Of a stretch of DNA of 31,400 bases, positions 23,139 through 31,308 are shown one piece after another. The DNA is from Thermoproteota archaeon. GTDB lineage: Archaea; Thermoproteota; Thermoprotei; Thermoproteales; Thermocladiaceae. Location of the stretch: NCBI GenBank assembly GCA_013153895.1, contig JAADDN010000171.1, positions 1-31,400 on the forward strand, read 5' to 3'. Positions within the stretch are counted from its first letter, which is position 1. Each line of letters begins with the position of its first letter. The notes below the pieces were generated by a model. The model did not search any database. It was not told where the DNA came from and worked only from the letters and a program-made list of their open reading frames with translations. The position numbers and the translations under genes were made by a program.

Positions 23139-24368
23139 GTGAGATCAGAAGGAAGACCATATGCTCCAAAGCTATCAAGATATACTGGACTCATAGAAGT
23201 TGTTAGAGGTATATTCATAGATAGAGAGCTTTACAAATACTTACTAGAGTATTTTTCTGATAAAGAGATAGAGAAAATGTTCGTTAGTATAAGAAGACCA
23301 ACATCGAGATACTATATACGTGTTAATACTAGGAAGATAGATCCTTACGAGCTCTATAAGAGATTTATACGAAAAGGCTTGAAAGTGCACTTAGATGAAC
23401 ATATAAGAGAAGCTCTATGGTTCGAGGTTGAAGGACCAAATAAGATACCATCAGCTAGAAAGATAGTGATAGCTGATAAATATGCAGCAGAGAGCGTATA
23501 TGTAGGAGCAAACTTATACGCTCCTGGAGTAGTGAAAGCTCGAGGAGTCAAGAAGGGAGACGAAGTTGTAATACTAGCACCAACAGGAGAGGAAGTTGCT
23601 TATGGTATAGCTGAGATGAGTGAAGATGAGATACGTAAATCAAGAAAGGGTATAGCAGTCAGAGTTCTCGTAAGTAGATATCGCGTACCATCATTGAGAG
23701 AGCTTGAAGAATATAAGCTTGGTCTAATATATGATCAGAGCATAGCTGCTCAATGGGTTGCACATATAGTTAATCCATCATATGATGAGCTAATAGTTGA
23801 TTTAAACTGTGCTCCAGGAGGAAAACTGACACATATAGCACAATTATGTACTTCATGTCACGTGTTAGGGGTTGATAGAAGCTTTCCTAAGGTACAGGAT
23901 ACTTTAGAAAATGTTAGACGTCTATCTTTAGAATTTAATATCGATATTCTACTTCATGATTCTAGGTATCTAGATGTTGATTTTCCAAAGATTGTAGGTA
24001 AAGTTGATAAAGTTGTGATAGATCCACCATGTACAAGCATAGGAGTACGACCAAAACTTATAGATGTTAAGACTATGAGAGATGTTGAGGTTACGTCAAG
24101 ATATCAGGAACAGTTTTTAAGACCTGCAATAAAATTATTGAAGAGAGGTGGAAGACTCATATACAGTACATGCACAATCACGGTACTAGAGAACGAGAAT
24201 ATTGTTAAGAGAGCTATCAGGATGGGTCTAGAGATAGAGTACGTAGATGTACCATATGCTGAACGTGGAAGAAGTGGTGACTGGGTTGACTATTTTGTAG
24301 CTAGGTTTCTACCCCATATTCACGACTTCTCTCCTGGATTTTTTATAGCCTCTCTAGTCAAGAGGTGA
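23139..24368 (+). CDS. RNA m5C methyltransferase, NSUN family with PUA domain
   Basis: A 409-aa NSUN/RsmB-type enzyme. The middle (about 105-185) is a PUA RNA-binding domain (IPSARKIVIADKYAAES ... YAPGVVKARGVKKGDEV). The C-terminal Rossmann methyltransferase has the SAM loop DLNCAPGGK (221-229), the motif IV Cys in DPPCTS (C298) and the motif VI catalytic Cys in YSTCTI (C345). The PUA placement resembles archaeal NSun6, which methylates C72 of tRNAs; that substrate is inferred. Start GTG 23139. A TATA-like GATTTAAGC (about 23104-23112) lies about 30 bp upstream. It overlaps trmI by 4 bp (ATGA), so two tRNA methyltransferases are coupled. Confidence 0.9.
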   Translation: MRSEGRPYAPKLSRYTGLIEVVRGIFIDRELYKYLLEYFSDKEIEKMFVSIRRPTSRYYIRVNTRKIDPYELYKRFIRKGLKVHLDEHIREALWFEVEGPNKIPSARKIVIADKYAAESVYVGANLYAPGVVKARGVKKGDEVVILAPTGEEVAYGIAEMSEDEIRKSRKGIAVRVLVSRYRVPSLRELEEYKLGLIYDQSIAAQWVAHIVNPSYDELIVDLNCAPGGKLTHIAQLCTSCHVLGVDRSFPKVQDTLENVRRLSLEFNIDILLHDSRYLDVDFPKIVGKVDKVVIDPPCTSIGVRPKLIDVKTMRDVEVTSRYQEQFLRPAIKLLKRGGRLIYSTCTITVLENENIVKRAIRMGLEIEYVDVPYAERGRSGDWVDYFVARFLPHIHDFSPGFFIASLVKR

Positions 24369-25159
24369 TGATGATAATTAAGGATGAGGAGGTTGTGAGA
24401 GAGGGTGACTGGGTCCTACTGTTTAGTGATAAGGTGAGGATAATAACTAGAGTTGAGAGAGGTAAGCAGATATGTACTATAAGAGGCATAATTAAGCTAG
24501 ATGATGTCATAGGTCTACGATATGGTTCAAAAATAAGGACGAGCTTAGGTCATGAGATAACTATCACTAGACCGAGAATAGATGAGATAATGCTTGAAAA
24601 ATATGAGAGACCTACACAAGTAATATATCCAAAAGATGCAGCATACATAATACTGAGAGGAGGTGTAGGTCCTGGAAGCATAGTCGTAGAGTCAGGATGT
24701 GGAAGCGGCTTCATGACGACGTTCTTAGCATGGTATGTTAGACCTGATGGTAGAGTAATAAGTTATGATTGTAGAAGAGAGTTCATAGAGATAGCGAGAA
24801 AGAACATATCTATGCTAGGATTAGATAAATATGTTGAGTTCAGAGAGCGAGACATAATTAGAGAGGGAATAGATCTACCTGACAATTATGCTGATGCTAT
24901 AGTGCTCGACATGGGTAGACCTTGGGATGTTCTAGAGGAAGCATATAGAGTGCTTAAGAGTGGTAGAACGCTCACGATCTATGTCCCAAGTATCTTACAG
25001 GTTGAGAGAGTGTTACGTAAGTACAAGTCTGCTGGGTTTGAAGATCCCGAGGTTGTGGAGATTCTTCAGAGGAAGTGGAAGCCTGTTCCTGATGAGCTTA
25101 GGCCAGATACGTGGATGATAGCTCATACAGGATTCTTAGTGTTTCTAAGGAAGCCGTAA
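24365..25159 (+). CDS. trmI: tRNA (adenine-57/58-N1)-methyltransferase TrmI
   Basis: A 264-aa class I SAM methyltransferase with the TrmI N-terminal beta-barrel (residues 1-80, GDWVLLFSDKVRIITRVERG). The SAM loop is VESGCGSGFM (108-117), the second acidic strand is VISYDCRREF, and DMGRPW stands in for the D(M/L)PxPW motif IV. In archaea it makes m1A at positions 57 and 58 of the tRNA T-loop, the latter often on the way to m1I57. Its target loop is the same one that the C/D sRNA at 3156-3204 is predicted to methylate at C56. Coupled to the NSUN gene by ATGA overlap; the next gene begins 25 bp downstream. Confidence 0.93.
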   Translation: MMMIIKDEEVVREGDWVLLFSDKVRIITRVERGKQICTIRGIIKLDDVIGLRYGSKIRTSLGHEITITRPRIDEIMLEKYERPTQVIYPKDAAYIILRGGVGPGSIVVESGCGSGFMTTFLAWYVRPDGRVISYDCRREFIEIARKNISMLGLDKYVEFRERDIIREGIDLPDNYADAIVLDMGRPWDVLEEAYRVLKSGRTLTIYVPSILQVERVLRKYKSAGFEDPEVVEILQRKWKPVPDELRPDTWMIAHTGFLVFLRKP

Positions 25160-25184
25160 CACGTATCTAACAGCGAGTAGCATC

Positions 25185-25958
25185 ATGATAGGTTATATAT
25201 ATGAGATAGCTACACATGTAGTGATGATACCGCGCCTGAAACATAACAATGACAGAGAGAAGTGTTCACGTATACACATGATAGCTATACGTACCATAGA
25301 TCGGCCTGGAGTATTACAAGCATGTGCTCGCATACTTGCTGAAGCAGGAGTGAATATAGCATCCTCACACGTATTTCATAGAGGAGAGATGGGTGATAGA
25401 AGAGAAGCACAGATAACTATATTTGCAGAGAACTATACTCCAATAGTTGTCGAGAGATTAAGGCAGCAGGACTTCGTGCTAGATGTACAAGTCTTCGAGC
25501 TTACGTGTATTGATGTCGTACCTGACATAGTCATATTTCCAACATCTCTAATACAGGAAGCAATACGTGAGATATCTCTCAATTATGGTGAGCCAGTAGC
25601 AGCATCAATCTTCTTTCGCTTAGGATACTTATATGGTCAATGTCTAGCACAGCACTATATGGAGACTCTACGTCACATATCTAAGGCAGAGTTCAAGCTT
25701 ACAGCACTATTAAACATATTAAAATCGCTCAACCTACTTAAAGACTACAAGATAGATTTCACTGATGATAGAATAATTGTACGTATAAGAGAACCTGTCG
25801 AGATGAGGAACAGATGCTTAGAGAAGTGTTACTTCACTAAAGGTCTCTTAGCAGGTCTTCTCGATAAGTTGATGCCTAGTGCTCAGATAGTTTCTGAGAG
25901 TACCCTGTGTCCTTCTAGAGAATATGAGGTTACTATCTCGTTATTACCTGTCTCTTAA
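25185..25958 (+). CDS. ACT-domain protein with V4R-like C-terminal domain
   Basis: A 257-aa protein. Residues about 28-105 form an ACT domain (MIAIRTIDRPGVLQACARILAEAGVNI ... in two strands and helices), which typically binds an amino acid or other small ligand. The C-terminal half (about 120-257) contains FFRLGYLYGQ and ends CYFTKGLLAGLLDKLMPS ... STLCPSREYEVTI, which resembles a V4R (4-vinyl reductase-like) ligand/metal-binding domain with several cysteines. I infer a ligand-sensing regulator; no DNA-binding domain is evident. The next gene is a paralogue of the C-terminal half. The ATG at 25185 is preceded by 25 bp after trmI, so it may be in the same transcript. Confidence 0.7.
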   Translation: MIGYIYEIATHVVMIPRLKHNNDREKCSRIHMIAIRTIDRPGVLQACARILAEAGVNIASSHVFHRGEMGDRREAQITIFAENYTPIVVERLRQQDFVLDVQVFELTCIDVVPDIVIFPTSLIQEAIREISLNYGEPVAASIFFRLGYLYGQCLAQHYMETLRHISKAEFKLTALLNILKSLNLLKDYKIDFTDDRIIVRIREPVEMRNRCLEKCYFTKGLLAGLLDKLMPSAQIVSESTLCPSREYEVTISLLPVS

Positions 25959-25969
25959 GCATTTCTCGG

Positions 25970-25995
25970 TAACGTATCTTCTCATGATAACGTTA
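25970..25995. promoter_or_regulatory. Inverted repeat just upstream of a TATA box
   Basis: TAACGT (25970-25975) and ACGTTA (25990-25995) form a perfect 6-bp inverted repeat with a 14-bp spacer. It ends a few bases before the TATA-like GGATTTAATAAT (25998-26009) of the gene at 26040. The position suits an operator overlapping the BRE, but short arms make chance possible. Confidence 0.3.
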
Positions 25996-26039
25996 TAGGA
26001 TTTAATAATCATAACTCGATATCAGTATAAGGCATCAGC

Positions 26040-26693
26040 ATGGGAGTTAACGAGAAGATGCCGCAGACCCTACTCATAATGGGCAAGATCAGGCCAGGAC
26101 AGCTTGATAGACTTATGGATACTGTAGTCTCAATAATACGGGATGGTAAAGGAGAACCCACATTACTTCGTGTACAGGATAATGAGGTTGGTCTCGCTGT
26201 CAGATGCAGTCCTGATCAGAGAGGTAGGATAATTGGTCTAGCTAGGAGAGGACTTGAAGCATGTAGAGTACTAGTGGACAGATCGAGAAACTACATAACA
26301 TTGAGTAGCGATTCTCTAGGAAAAGCTCTAGATGACATACTTAGATGCGGAGGCTCAGAATTCATGCTACCATTCCTCTTCAGGCTAGGTCACGTATATG
26401 GTAGAGAGCTCATAGAGCTTCTTGAGCTAAGTGAGGAACATCTAACAGAGAGACTTATAACATCTCTAGAGTACCTAAAGCTTGCAGGATTCTTCAGAAG
26501 ATTCTCAGTACTTCACGTAAGTGCTAACAAGATAGAGGTTGCCGTAGAGATGGAACTAAAGACGCCGCTAATACATTTCCTGAGAGGAGTCTTAAGTGGT
26601 CTCGCTAGTAAGATATTTGGAAGATCATTCACATGTACATCACATGCAAAAAGTGAGAACGTTGTTCTCTTCGAGATAATACCATACAAGTGA
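26040..26693 (+). CDS. Paralogue of the upstream ACT/V4R-like protein
   Basis: A 217-aa protein. The C-terminal half matches the preceding gene: LFRLGHVYGRE against FFRLGYLYGQC, LEYLKLAGFFRRFSVLHV against LKSLNLLKDYKIDFTDD, and FLRGVLSGLASKIFG against FTKGLLAGLLDKLMP. The N-terminal 85 residues (MPQTLLIMGKIRPGQLDRL ... VLVDRSRNYITLSS) could be a diverged ACT-like sensor. Several cysteines of the first copy are absent here. No catalytic or DNA-binding motif is seen. It has its own TATA-like box about 36 bp upstream, and ends 3 bp before the convergent radical SAM gene. Function unknown; probably arose by duplication. Confidence 0.68.
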   Translation: MGVNEKMPQTLLIMGKIRPGQLDRLMDTVVSIIRDGKGEPTLLRVQDNEVGLAVRCSPDQRGRIIGLARRGLEACRVLVDRSRNYITLSSDSLGKALDDILRCGGSEFMLPFLFRLGHVYGRELIELLELSEEHLTERLITSLEYLKLAGFFRRFSVLHVSANKIEVAVEMELKTPLIHFLRGVLSGLASKIFGRSFTCTSHAKSENVVLFEIIPYK

Positions 26694-26696
26694 GAA

Positions 26697-27806
26697 CTAT
26701 GCTCGCCTAACTATTACTCTTCTCCGTGTAAGCTCTTTAAGCCACTTCTCTAAGATATCTAGCCTAGGACCAGACTCGACCTCTACAGTGATAACATTAT
26801 CCTTAACATCTATTTTAGAGACCTTGAACCCAAGCTCTATACATAACTCAGCAACATCTCTCTCATCTACGTTAGGTATCTTATCAGGATATCCACATGG
26901 ACCCCAATTACATGCTACACATCCTAGACCTGCTGCCTCAATATTTGCTCCACACGCAGCCTCGTAGACTCTTAACCCAAGCTTCTCTGCTATTCTTGCA
27001 ATGTTCCTCTTTAAGTCATGACCAATTATGGGATACTGCTCCTTATCTGAGAGCTTTTTAACTCTTCTTGATAAATCTACACCAACTTTGAGGAGATTCA
27101 TGAATATTCTCTTAGTTACTCTAAGAGTTCCGAGAACTACAGTCCTTACTCCTACACTTTTAGCTATCGATAATATCTCCTCAGCATCTCTATCTGTGAA
27201 TCCTGGTATTATTGGTCTCATGAATAATGAAACATGAATATTCTTGTTTATGAGTCTTCTACAAGTATCAAATCTTTCATGAGGATCAGGTGCTAGAGGT
27301 TCAAGCTTCTTATAATCTCTTAATGCTATTATCGTCACTAGAAAACTTATATGATGACAGTTCTTCCTGATCTCCTCAATATCTTCATCATTTATGGTCA
27401 TTTTGGTACTTATCTGTGTAGGATTCTTAATTATTCCAAACATCTTTATGTATTCTAATGTTCTACTCTTAGTCTCAGGTAGAAAAGGTTCTGATACTGC
27501 TCCCATAGCTATCATAGTTCCTCCCCTGCCTGGAGCAAAGTATGGATTTAGTGCAAGTGCGTAAAGCATCTCTAGACCTGTGAGTGGGTATGGTGTTACT
27601 GTTCTTGGGAATCCCATATCATATATGTAGCAGTATACGCAACATAGTGAGCATCCTATTCCTGTATGAACAGTCATTCCACAGGGACGTGGTGGTCTCT
27701 TTGAGTGATGATCTTCTCTAGCTTTTCTTTTAGATTCTTCACTAAGTTTGCTCTCTAGTTCTTCTATGAGTCTCCTCTTCAGGTAGACGTAGTCTACAAG
27801 CTTCAT
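26697..27806 (-). CDS. Radical SAM protein, SplB-like (COG1533 type)
   Basis: A 369-aa radical SAM enzyme. The iron-sulfur motif is C52-x3-C56-x2-C59 in GIGCSLCCVYCYIYDMG, with an extra Cys at 55. A MGAVSEPFLPETKS segment replaces the usual GGEP loop, as in the SPL/COG1533 group. A C-terminal cysteine cluster (ACGANIEAAGLGCVACNWG, residues about 285-305) suggests an auxiliary iron-sulfur site. Substrate unknown. The ATG at 27806 is 7 bp downstream of the next radical SAM gene's stop (27814), so the two are probably co-transcribed, and all three radical SAM genes run in the same direction. Confidence 0.8.
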   Translation of the reverse strand: MKLVDYVYLKRRLIEELESKLSEESKRKAREDHHSKRPPRPCGMTVHTGIGCSLCCVYCYIYDMGFPRTVTPYPLTGLEMLYALALNPYFAPGRGGTMIAMGAVSEPFLPETKSRTLEYIKMFGIIKNPTQISTKMTINDEDIEEIRKNCHHISFLVTIIALRDYKKLEPLAPDPHERFDTCRRLINKNIHVSLFMRPIIPGFTDRDAEEILSIAKSVGVRTVVLGTLRVTKRIFMNLLKVGVDLSRRVKKLSDKEQYPIIGHDLKRNIARIAEKLGLRVYEAACGANIEAAGLGCVACNWGPCGYPDKIPNVDERDVAELCIELGFKVSKIDVKDNVITVEVESGPRLDILEKWLKELTRRRVIVRRA

Positions 27807-27813
27807 GAATATA

Positions 27814-29523
27814 TTATACGTAGCTTGATATGGACTTTCCTGGATGTCTTCTCAACCACTCCTCTACAGGTATGCAGAATCTTCTCTCTACGTTAGGTCT
27901 ATGGAAGTTATTGTATGTACAGAATGGCATTATTCTGCAGTCTGGAGTTGCGTAATGTATTGTGCATCTCCTAACTCTCTCTATATCATAGTTCATGCAG
28001 TCCATGAAGTGCATTATTCCAAGTCCAACAACGTTAAACATTAGTTGTCCTAGTGAGTCATAGTCTCTCTTTATGACTACGTTAAGTATGAGATCTCTCA
28101 CTAACTTATGTCTAACATACTTCACAAGTTTTAGGAGTTTAGTCTTGGCAATGCTCTTCCATACTCCACCTTTACTAGCTGTCTTATAGATGTCCCAGCA
28201 TAATTTCTCGAACTCGTCTACGTCTACGATACGTGTTATGGGTATAGGCTTCTTCTGATCTGGGTCATAGTATATGAATGCTGATGCACCACATACGGGA
28301 TTGTTTGTGAACTCTGGCTTAACTTCTCCTGTTAATGCTTCAATAGCTCTAGCTAGTGCTACAGGCCAGTTTACTGGTCTCCAGTCCCATCTGCTTATCA
28401 TCCCGTTAGTCTGTCTTTCAATTTCTATTATGACGTCAGGTATAGTTATCCTCATCTTCCTAAGCTCACTCTGAGTGTAGAGTCTAGCCATTCCTGCGAA
28501 AGCTACAGGTTGAATGTTCACCCATCTCACAACATCTCTATTCTCTATCGCGAACTCGACTATCTTACCTAGATCCTTATCATTATACCCCTTTATCGCT
28601 GTCACTACGAGGACAACAGATCTATGACCTATCTTTCTCGCGTTCTCTATGACTCTCAACCTGACGTTAACATATGCTTTAGGATCGTATCTCCTGTAGT
28701 TCCATATTAGAGAGTTCTTTGGATCTACAGTATCACATTGAAGATATACTGTAGACATTCCAGCCTCCAGAAGCTTCCTGTAGTATGAGACATCGAACGC
28801 GAGCCTCACACCATTAGTATTAACCTCAACATGTCTGAATCCTCTCTCTTTAGCAAGCTTCACAAGCTCAGGAAGATCATTCCTCAACGTTGGTTCTCCT
28901 CCTGAGTACTGTAATGCATTTGGCGCCCAAGGTCTCTCGCTTCTTAACGTTCTCAACATCCTATCTATAGTCTCTATATCAGGTTCGTACACGTACTCTA
29001 GACTAGACTTTATGTCTGCAAAACATATTGGACATCTCATGTTACATCTGTTAGTTACATCTATTATGGCTAATATAGTACAGGACCTATGCATTGGACA
29101 TAGACCACATGCGAAGGGGCATAGACCACTCTTCCTCACATGTTCCCAGTCTACGTTAGGATTTTCAACTCCCTTACCAATATATTCAGGACGATCCCAC
29201 TGAATGTAGTAGTAATACATCTCTGCATCTCCCCAATATAAGTCAAGAAACATTCCATGCTCAGGGCAGGACTTCTTTATCCATATAGCACCATCATGCT
29301 CATATACTACAGCCTCAACAATACGTTTACAGACTGGACATACACTATGCGTTCTCTTGACAACCCTAGAGTCCTGTGGAAGATCATACTTCTCTTTAAA
29401 ATACTTCTGAAGTCTCTCATCACGAATAACCTGTAAATAACGTTCAGGAAGATTAAATTTCGAAATATCCACGAGACGAGCCTCAGATCTGAGAGCCTCC
29501 ATTCGACTATAAGGCACGTACAT
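27814..29523 (-). CDS. Radical SAM enzyme resembling tetraether lipid synthase (Tes)
   Basis: A 569-aa radical SAM protein with a Cys-rich N-terminus: C62-x2-C65 (VCPVCKR) and C86 (SCPEHG) look rubredoxin-like, and C135, C139, C142 and C148 form a second cluster (CPFACGLCPMHRSC). The core motif is C160-x3-C164-x2-C167 (TNRCNMRCPICF) with SGGEPT at 207-212. This arrangement is that of the MJ0619/Tes group, which couples archaeol tails to form tetraether (GDGT) membrane lipids; an uncharacterised sibling with another substrate is the alternative. C-terminal cysteines (RRCTIHYATPDCRIMPFC) may bind a further cluster. Full length. The genes on either side are also radical SAM enzymes. Confidence 0.72.
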   Translation of the reverse strand: MYVPYSRMEALRSEARLVDISKFNLPERYLQVIRDERLQKYFKEKYDLPQDSRVVKRTHSVCPVCKRIVEAVVYEHDGAIWIKKSCPEHGMFLDLYWGDAEMYYYYIQWDRPEYIGKGVENPNVDWEHVRKSGLCPFACGLCPMHRSCTILAIIDVTNRCNMRCPICFADIKSSLEYVYEPDIETIDRMLRTLRSERPWAPNALQYSGGEPTLRNDLPELVKLAKERGFRHVEVNTNGVRLAFDVSYYRKLLEAGMSTVYLQCDTVDPKNSLIWNYRRYDPKAYVNVRLRVIENARKIGHRSVVLVVTAIKGYNDKDLGKIVEFAIENRDVVRWVNIQPVAFAGMARLYTQSELRKMRITIPDVIIEIERQTNGMISRWDWRPVNWPVALARAIEALTGEVKPEFTNNPVCGASAFIYYDPDQKKPIPITRIVDVDEFEKLCWDIYKTASKGGVWKSIAKTKLLKLVKYVRHKLVRDLILNVVIKRDYDSLGQLMFNVVGLGIMHFMDCMNYDIERVRRCTIHYATPDCRIMPFCTYNNFHRPNVERRFCIPVEEWLRRHPGKSISSYV

Positions 29524-29558
29524 TATTCTAAACTGTTACCTAGCTTCATCAGTCTGAG

Positions 29559-31136
29559 CTAGTTAATGCTATTAACATAGTTGAGATATCTCTTCCAGAG
29601 ATTAAGCTCAGATAATCCAACATGAACATGAGACCAAGGTTTAACATCATTAACATCATACTTCTTGTATACATACTTTTTAAACATTTCACCACATCTC
29701 TTAAGTACGTTCTTCCAGAAAGCTCTAGAAAGAACATTACCATCTCTCTTTGCAGCATCAAGAACTATCTTACACACCTCTCTATCACCTAGTGATAGAA
29801 GCATCTGAGCATAAGCAAGATACACATCATAACTACTATGACGAACCTTCACCTGATCTAGAAAGTACTTCAGCCTCCGATCAACTTCTTCAATATTGAG
29901 TGGAGAAGCATATTGAAGAGGAACATGAGGCTTTCTTACCCAAGGATTAACACTAACATACACATTATCTCTACCAAACACGTCACATATCTTCCTCACA
30001 AGTCTTATACAGTCATCAAGATCTCTCTCAGTCTCTCCAGGAAGACCAACTATGAAGTAGAGCTTAACATGATCCATTCCAACCTCTTTAGCAATCTTAC
30101 ATAACTCTACAACATCTTCATCAGTAAATTTCTTATTAATATTAAATCTGATTCTCTCACTTGTCTCAGGAGCTATAGTGAGAACTTTCTGCCCCGTCCT
30201 AACGATCAGCTCTAGATCATCTCTATCTAATACGTCTACCCTCATAGATGGTAAACTAACACTAACTTTAAACTCCTCTAATAATGTAGTAATAATTTTA
30301 CGAAAATCTGGATGAGATTGAGCAGCTAAGCCTAGAATAACTACCTTATCTACATGAGAATCTTCTAACGAGCTTCTCAATATTTCAACTATCTTACCAT
30401 AGCTCCTGAACCTGAAGGGAAATTGAATATGTGACTCAACACAGAAGTGACATAGGAATGGACATCCTCTACAGATCTCTAAGAAGAATGCTCTACCGAA
30501 TATGGGAGTATACTCAGGAGGAGCCTCCAATGTAACTATCTGACGAGTAGGGTATGGAGCTGAGTCAAGATTCATAACTTTAGCGACATTAACATCATAC
30601 TTACCTAAAGATGGAACATATATTCCCTCAACATCAGCTAAATCATCAATGTTCTTTAAAGTACATAACTTCTCTACAAGATCTTCAACAGAACCTTCAA
30701 TCTCTCCTAGAAACACAGCATCAACAATATCGGCTACTGGTTCAGGATTTGCAGATACTGTAGGTCCACCAACAATTATGAGGGGTCTAGAACTGACTCT
30801 TCTATCACGAAGAGGATTTATACCGCTCCTCTCAAGCATTCTCACAACATTAACATAATCAAGCTCATAATGAACAGAGAAGAGTATTACATCAAAATTC
30901 TTAAGAGGAGTTCCAGTCTCAACACTCCTATAAGGACCTTCACCCTCCATGAACACTCTCTCAGCATAAACATCATCAAAAGAGTTCAATAGAAAATAGA
31001 GAAGATGAATACTTAGAGATGACATGCCAACCATGTACGTAGATGGGTAAGCAATAGCAATCCTAGTAACACCTCTCCTAAGACGCTTACGAACTACATT
31101 CTCCTCCACTATCTCAACCTTCCTAACAAGCCTCAT
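29559..31136 (-). CDS. Radical SAM enzyme with B12-binding-like N-terminal domain
   Basis: A 525-aa COG1032-type protein. Residues 1-160 form a Rossmann-like domain (IAIAYPSTYMVGMSSLSIHL ... DVILFSVHYELDYVNV ... IVGGPTVSANPEP) as in the B12-binding radical SAM family, though no DxHxxG cobalamin ligand is seen. The radical SAM core has C225-x3-C229-x2-C232 (RGCPFLCHFC). APETSERIRFNINKKFTDED and KLYFIVGLPGETERD are typical later strands. Archaeal GDGT ring synthases share this general architecture, and the neighbour is Tes-like, so a lipid-modifying role is conceivable; tRNA or protein modification is equally possible. It lies 35 bp upstream of the Tes-like gene. ATTAATAAG (minus strand, about 31174-31183) may be its TATA box. 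Confidence 0.78.
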   Translation of the reverse strand: MRLVRKVEIVEENVVRKRLRRGVTRIAIAYPSTYMVGMSSLSIHLLYFLLNSFDDVYAERVFMEGEGPYRSVETGTPLKNFDVILFSVHYELDYVNVVRMLERSGINPLRDRRVSSRPLIIVGGPTVSANPEPVADIVDAVFLGEIEGSVEDLVEKLCTLKNIDDLADVEGIYVPSLGKYDVNVAKVMNLDSAPYPTRQIVTLEAPPEYTPIFGRAFFLEICRGCPFLCHFCVESHIQFPFRFRSYGKIVEILRSSLEDSHVDKVVILGLAAQSHPDFRKIITTLLEEFKVSVSLPSMRVDVLDRDDLELIVRTGQKVLTIAPETSERIRFNINKKFTDEDVVELCKIAKEVGMDHVKLYFIVGLPGETERDLDDCIRLVRKICDVFGRDNVYVSVNPWVRKPHVPLQYASPLNIEEVDRRLKYFLDQVKVRHSSYDVYLAYAQMLLSLGDREVCKIVLDAAKRDGNVLSRAFWKNVLKRCGEMFKKYVYKKYDVNDVKPWSHVHVGLSELNLWKRYLNYVNSIN

Positions 31137-31235
31137 AGAGTCTAAGACTCATGTAACTAATACAGGAAACCTTATTAATATTGTTTCACATTGAACCACA
31201 AGATAGATTAAGCAGTACTCATAAACGTTAGAATA

Positions 31236-31285
31236 ATGATGACCAAGTCGAAGACTGACAAGGTGATGTAGGGTCCAAGCACTGA
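31236..31285 (+). ncRNA. C/D box guide sRNA next to the 5S rRNA gene
   Basis: Box C ATGATGA (31236-31242), 12-nt guide CCAAGTCGAAGA (31243-31254), D' CTGA (31255-31258), 4-nt spacer CAAG, C' GTGATGT (31263-31269), 12-nt guide AGGGTCCAAGCA (31270-31281), box D CTGA (31282-31285). Both D boxes are perfect and only the last base of C' departs from consensus, so this is the cleanest of the four. Predicted targets are TGCTTGGACCCT (D, fifth base U) and TCTTCGACTTGG (D', fifth base C); I cannot place them in rRNA or tRNA from memory. TAGATTAAG (31204-31212) is a TATA-like box about 26 bp before a start near 31234. It converges with the 5S gene. Confidence 0.85.
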
Positions 31286-31308
31286 TATGAGCTGATAAGA
31301 ATTTAGAA

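Noticed and set aside
29871..29896. Minus-strand TTGAAGA-N13-CTGA resembling a C'/D half
   Set aside because: It lies inside a conserved coding region and lacks a second C/D' pair.
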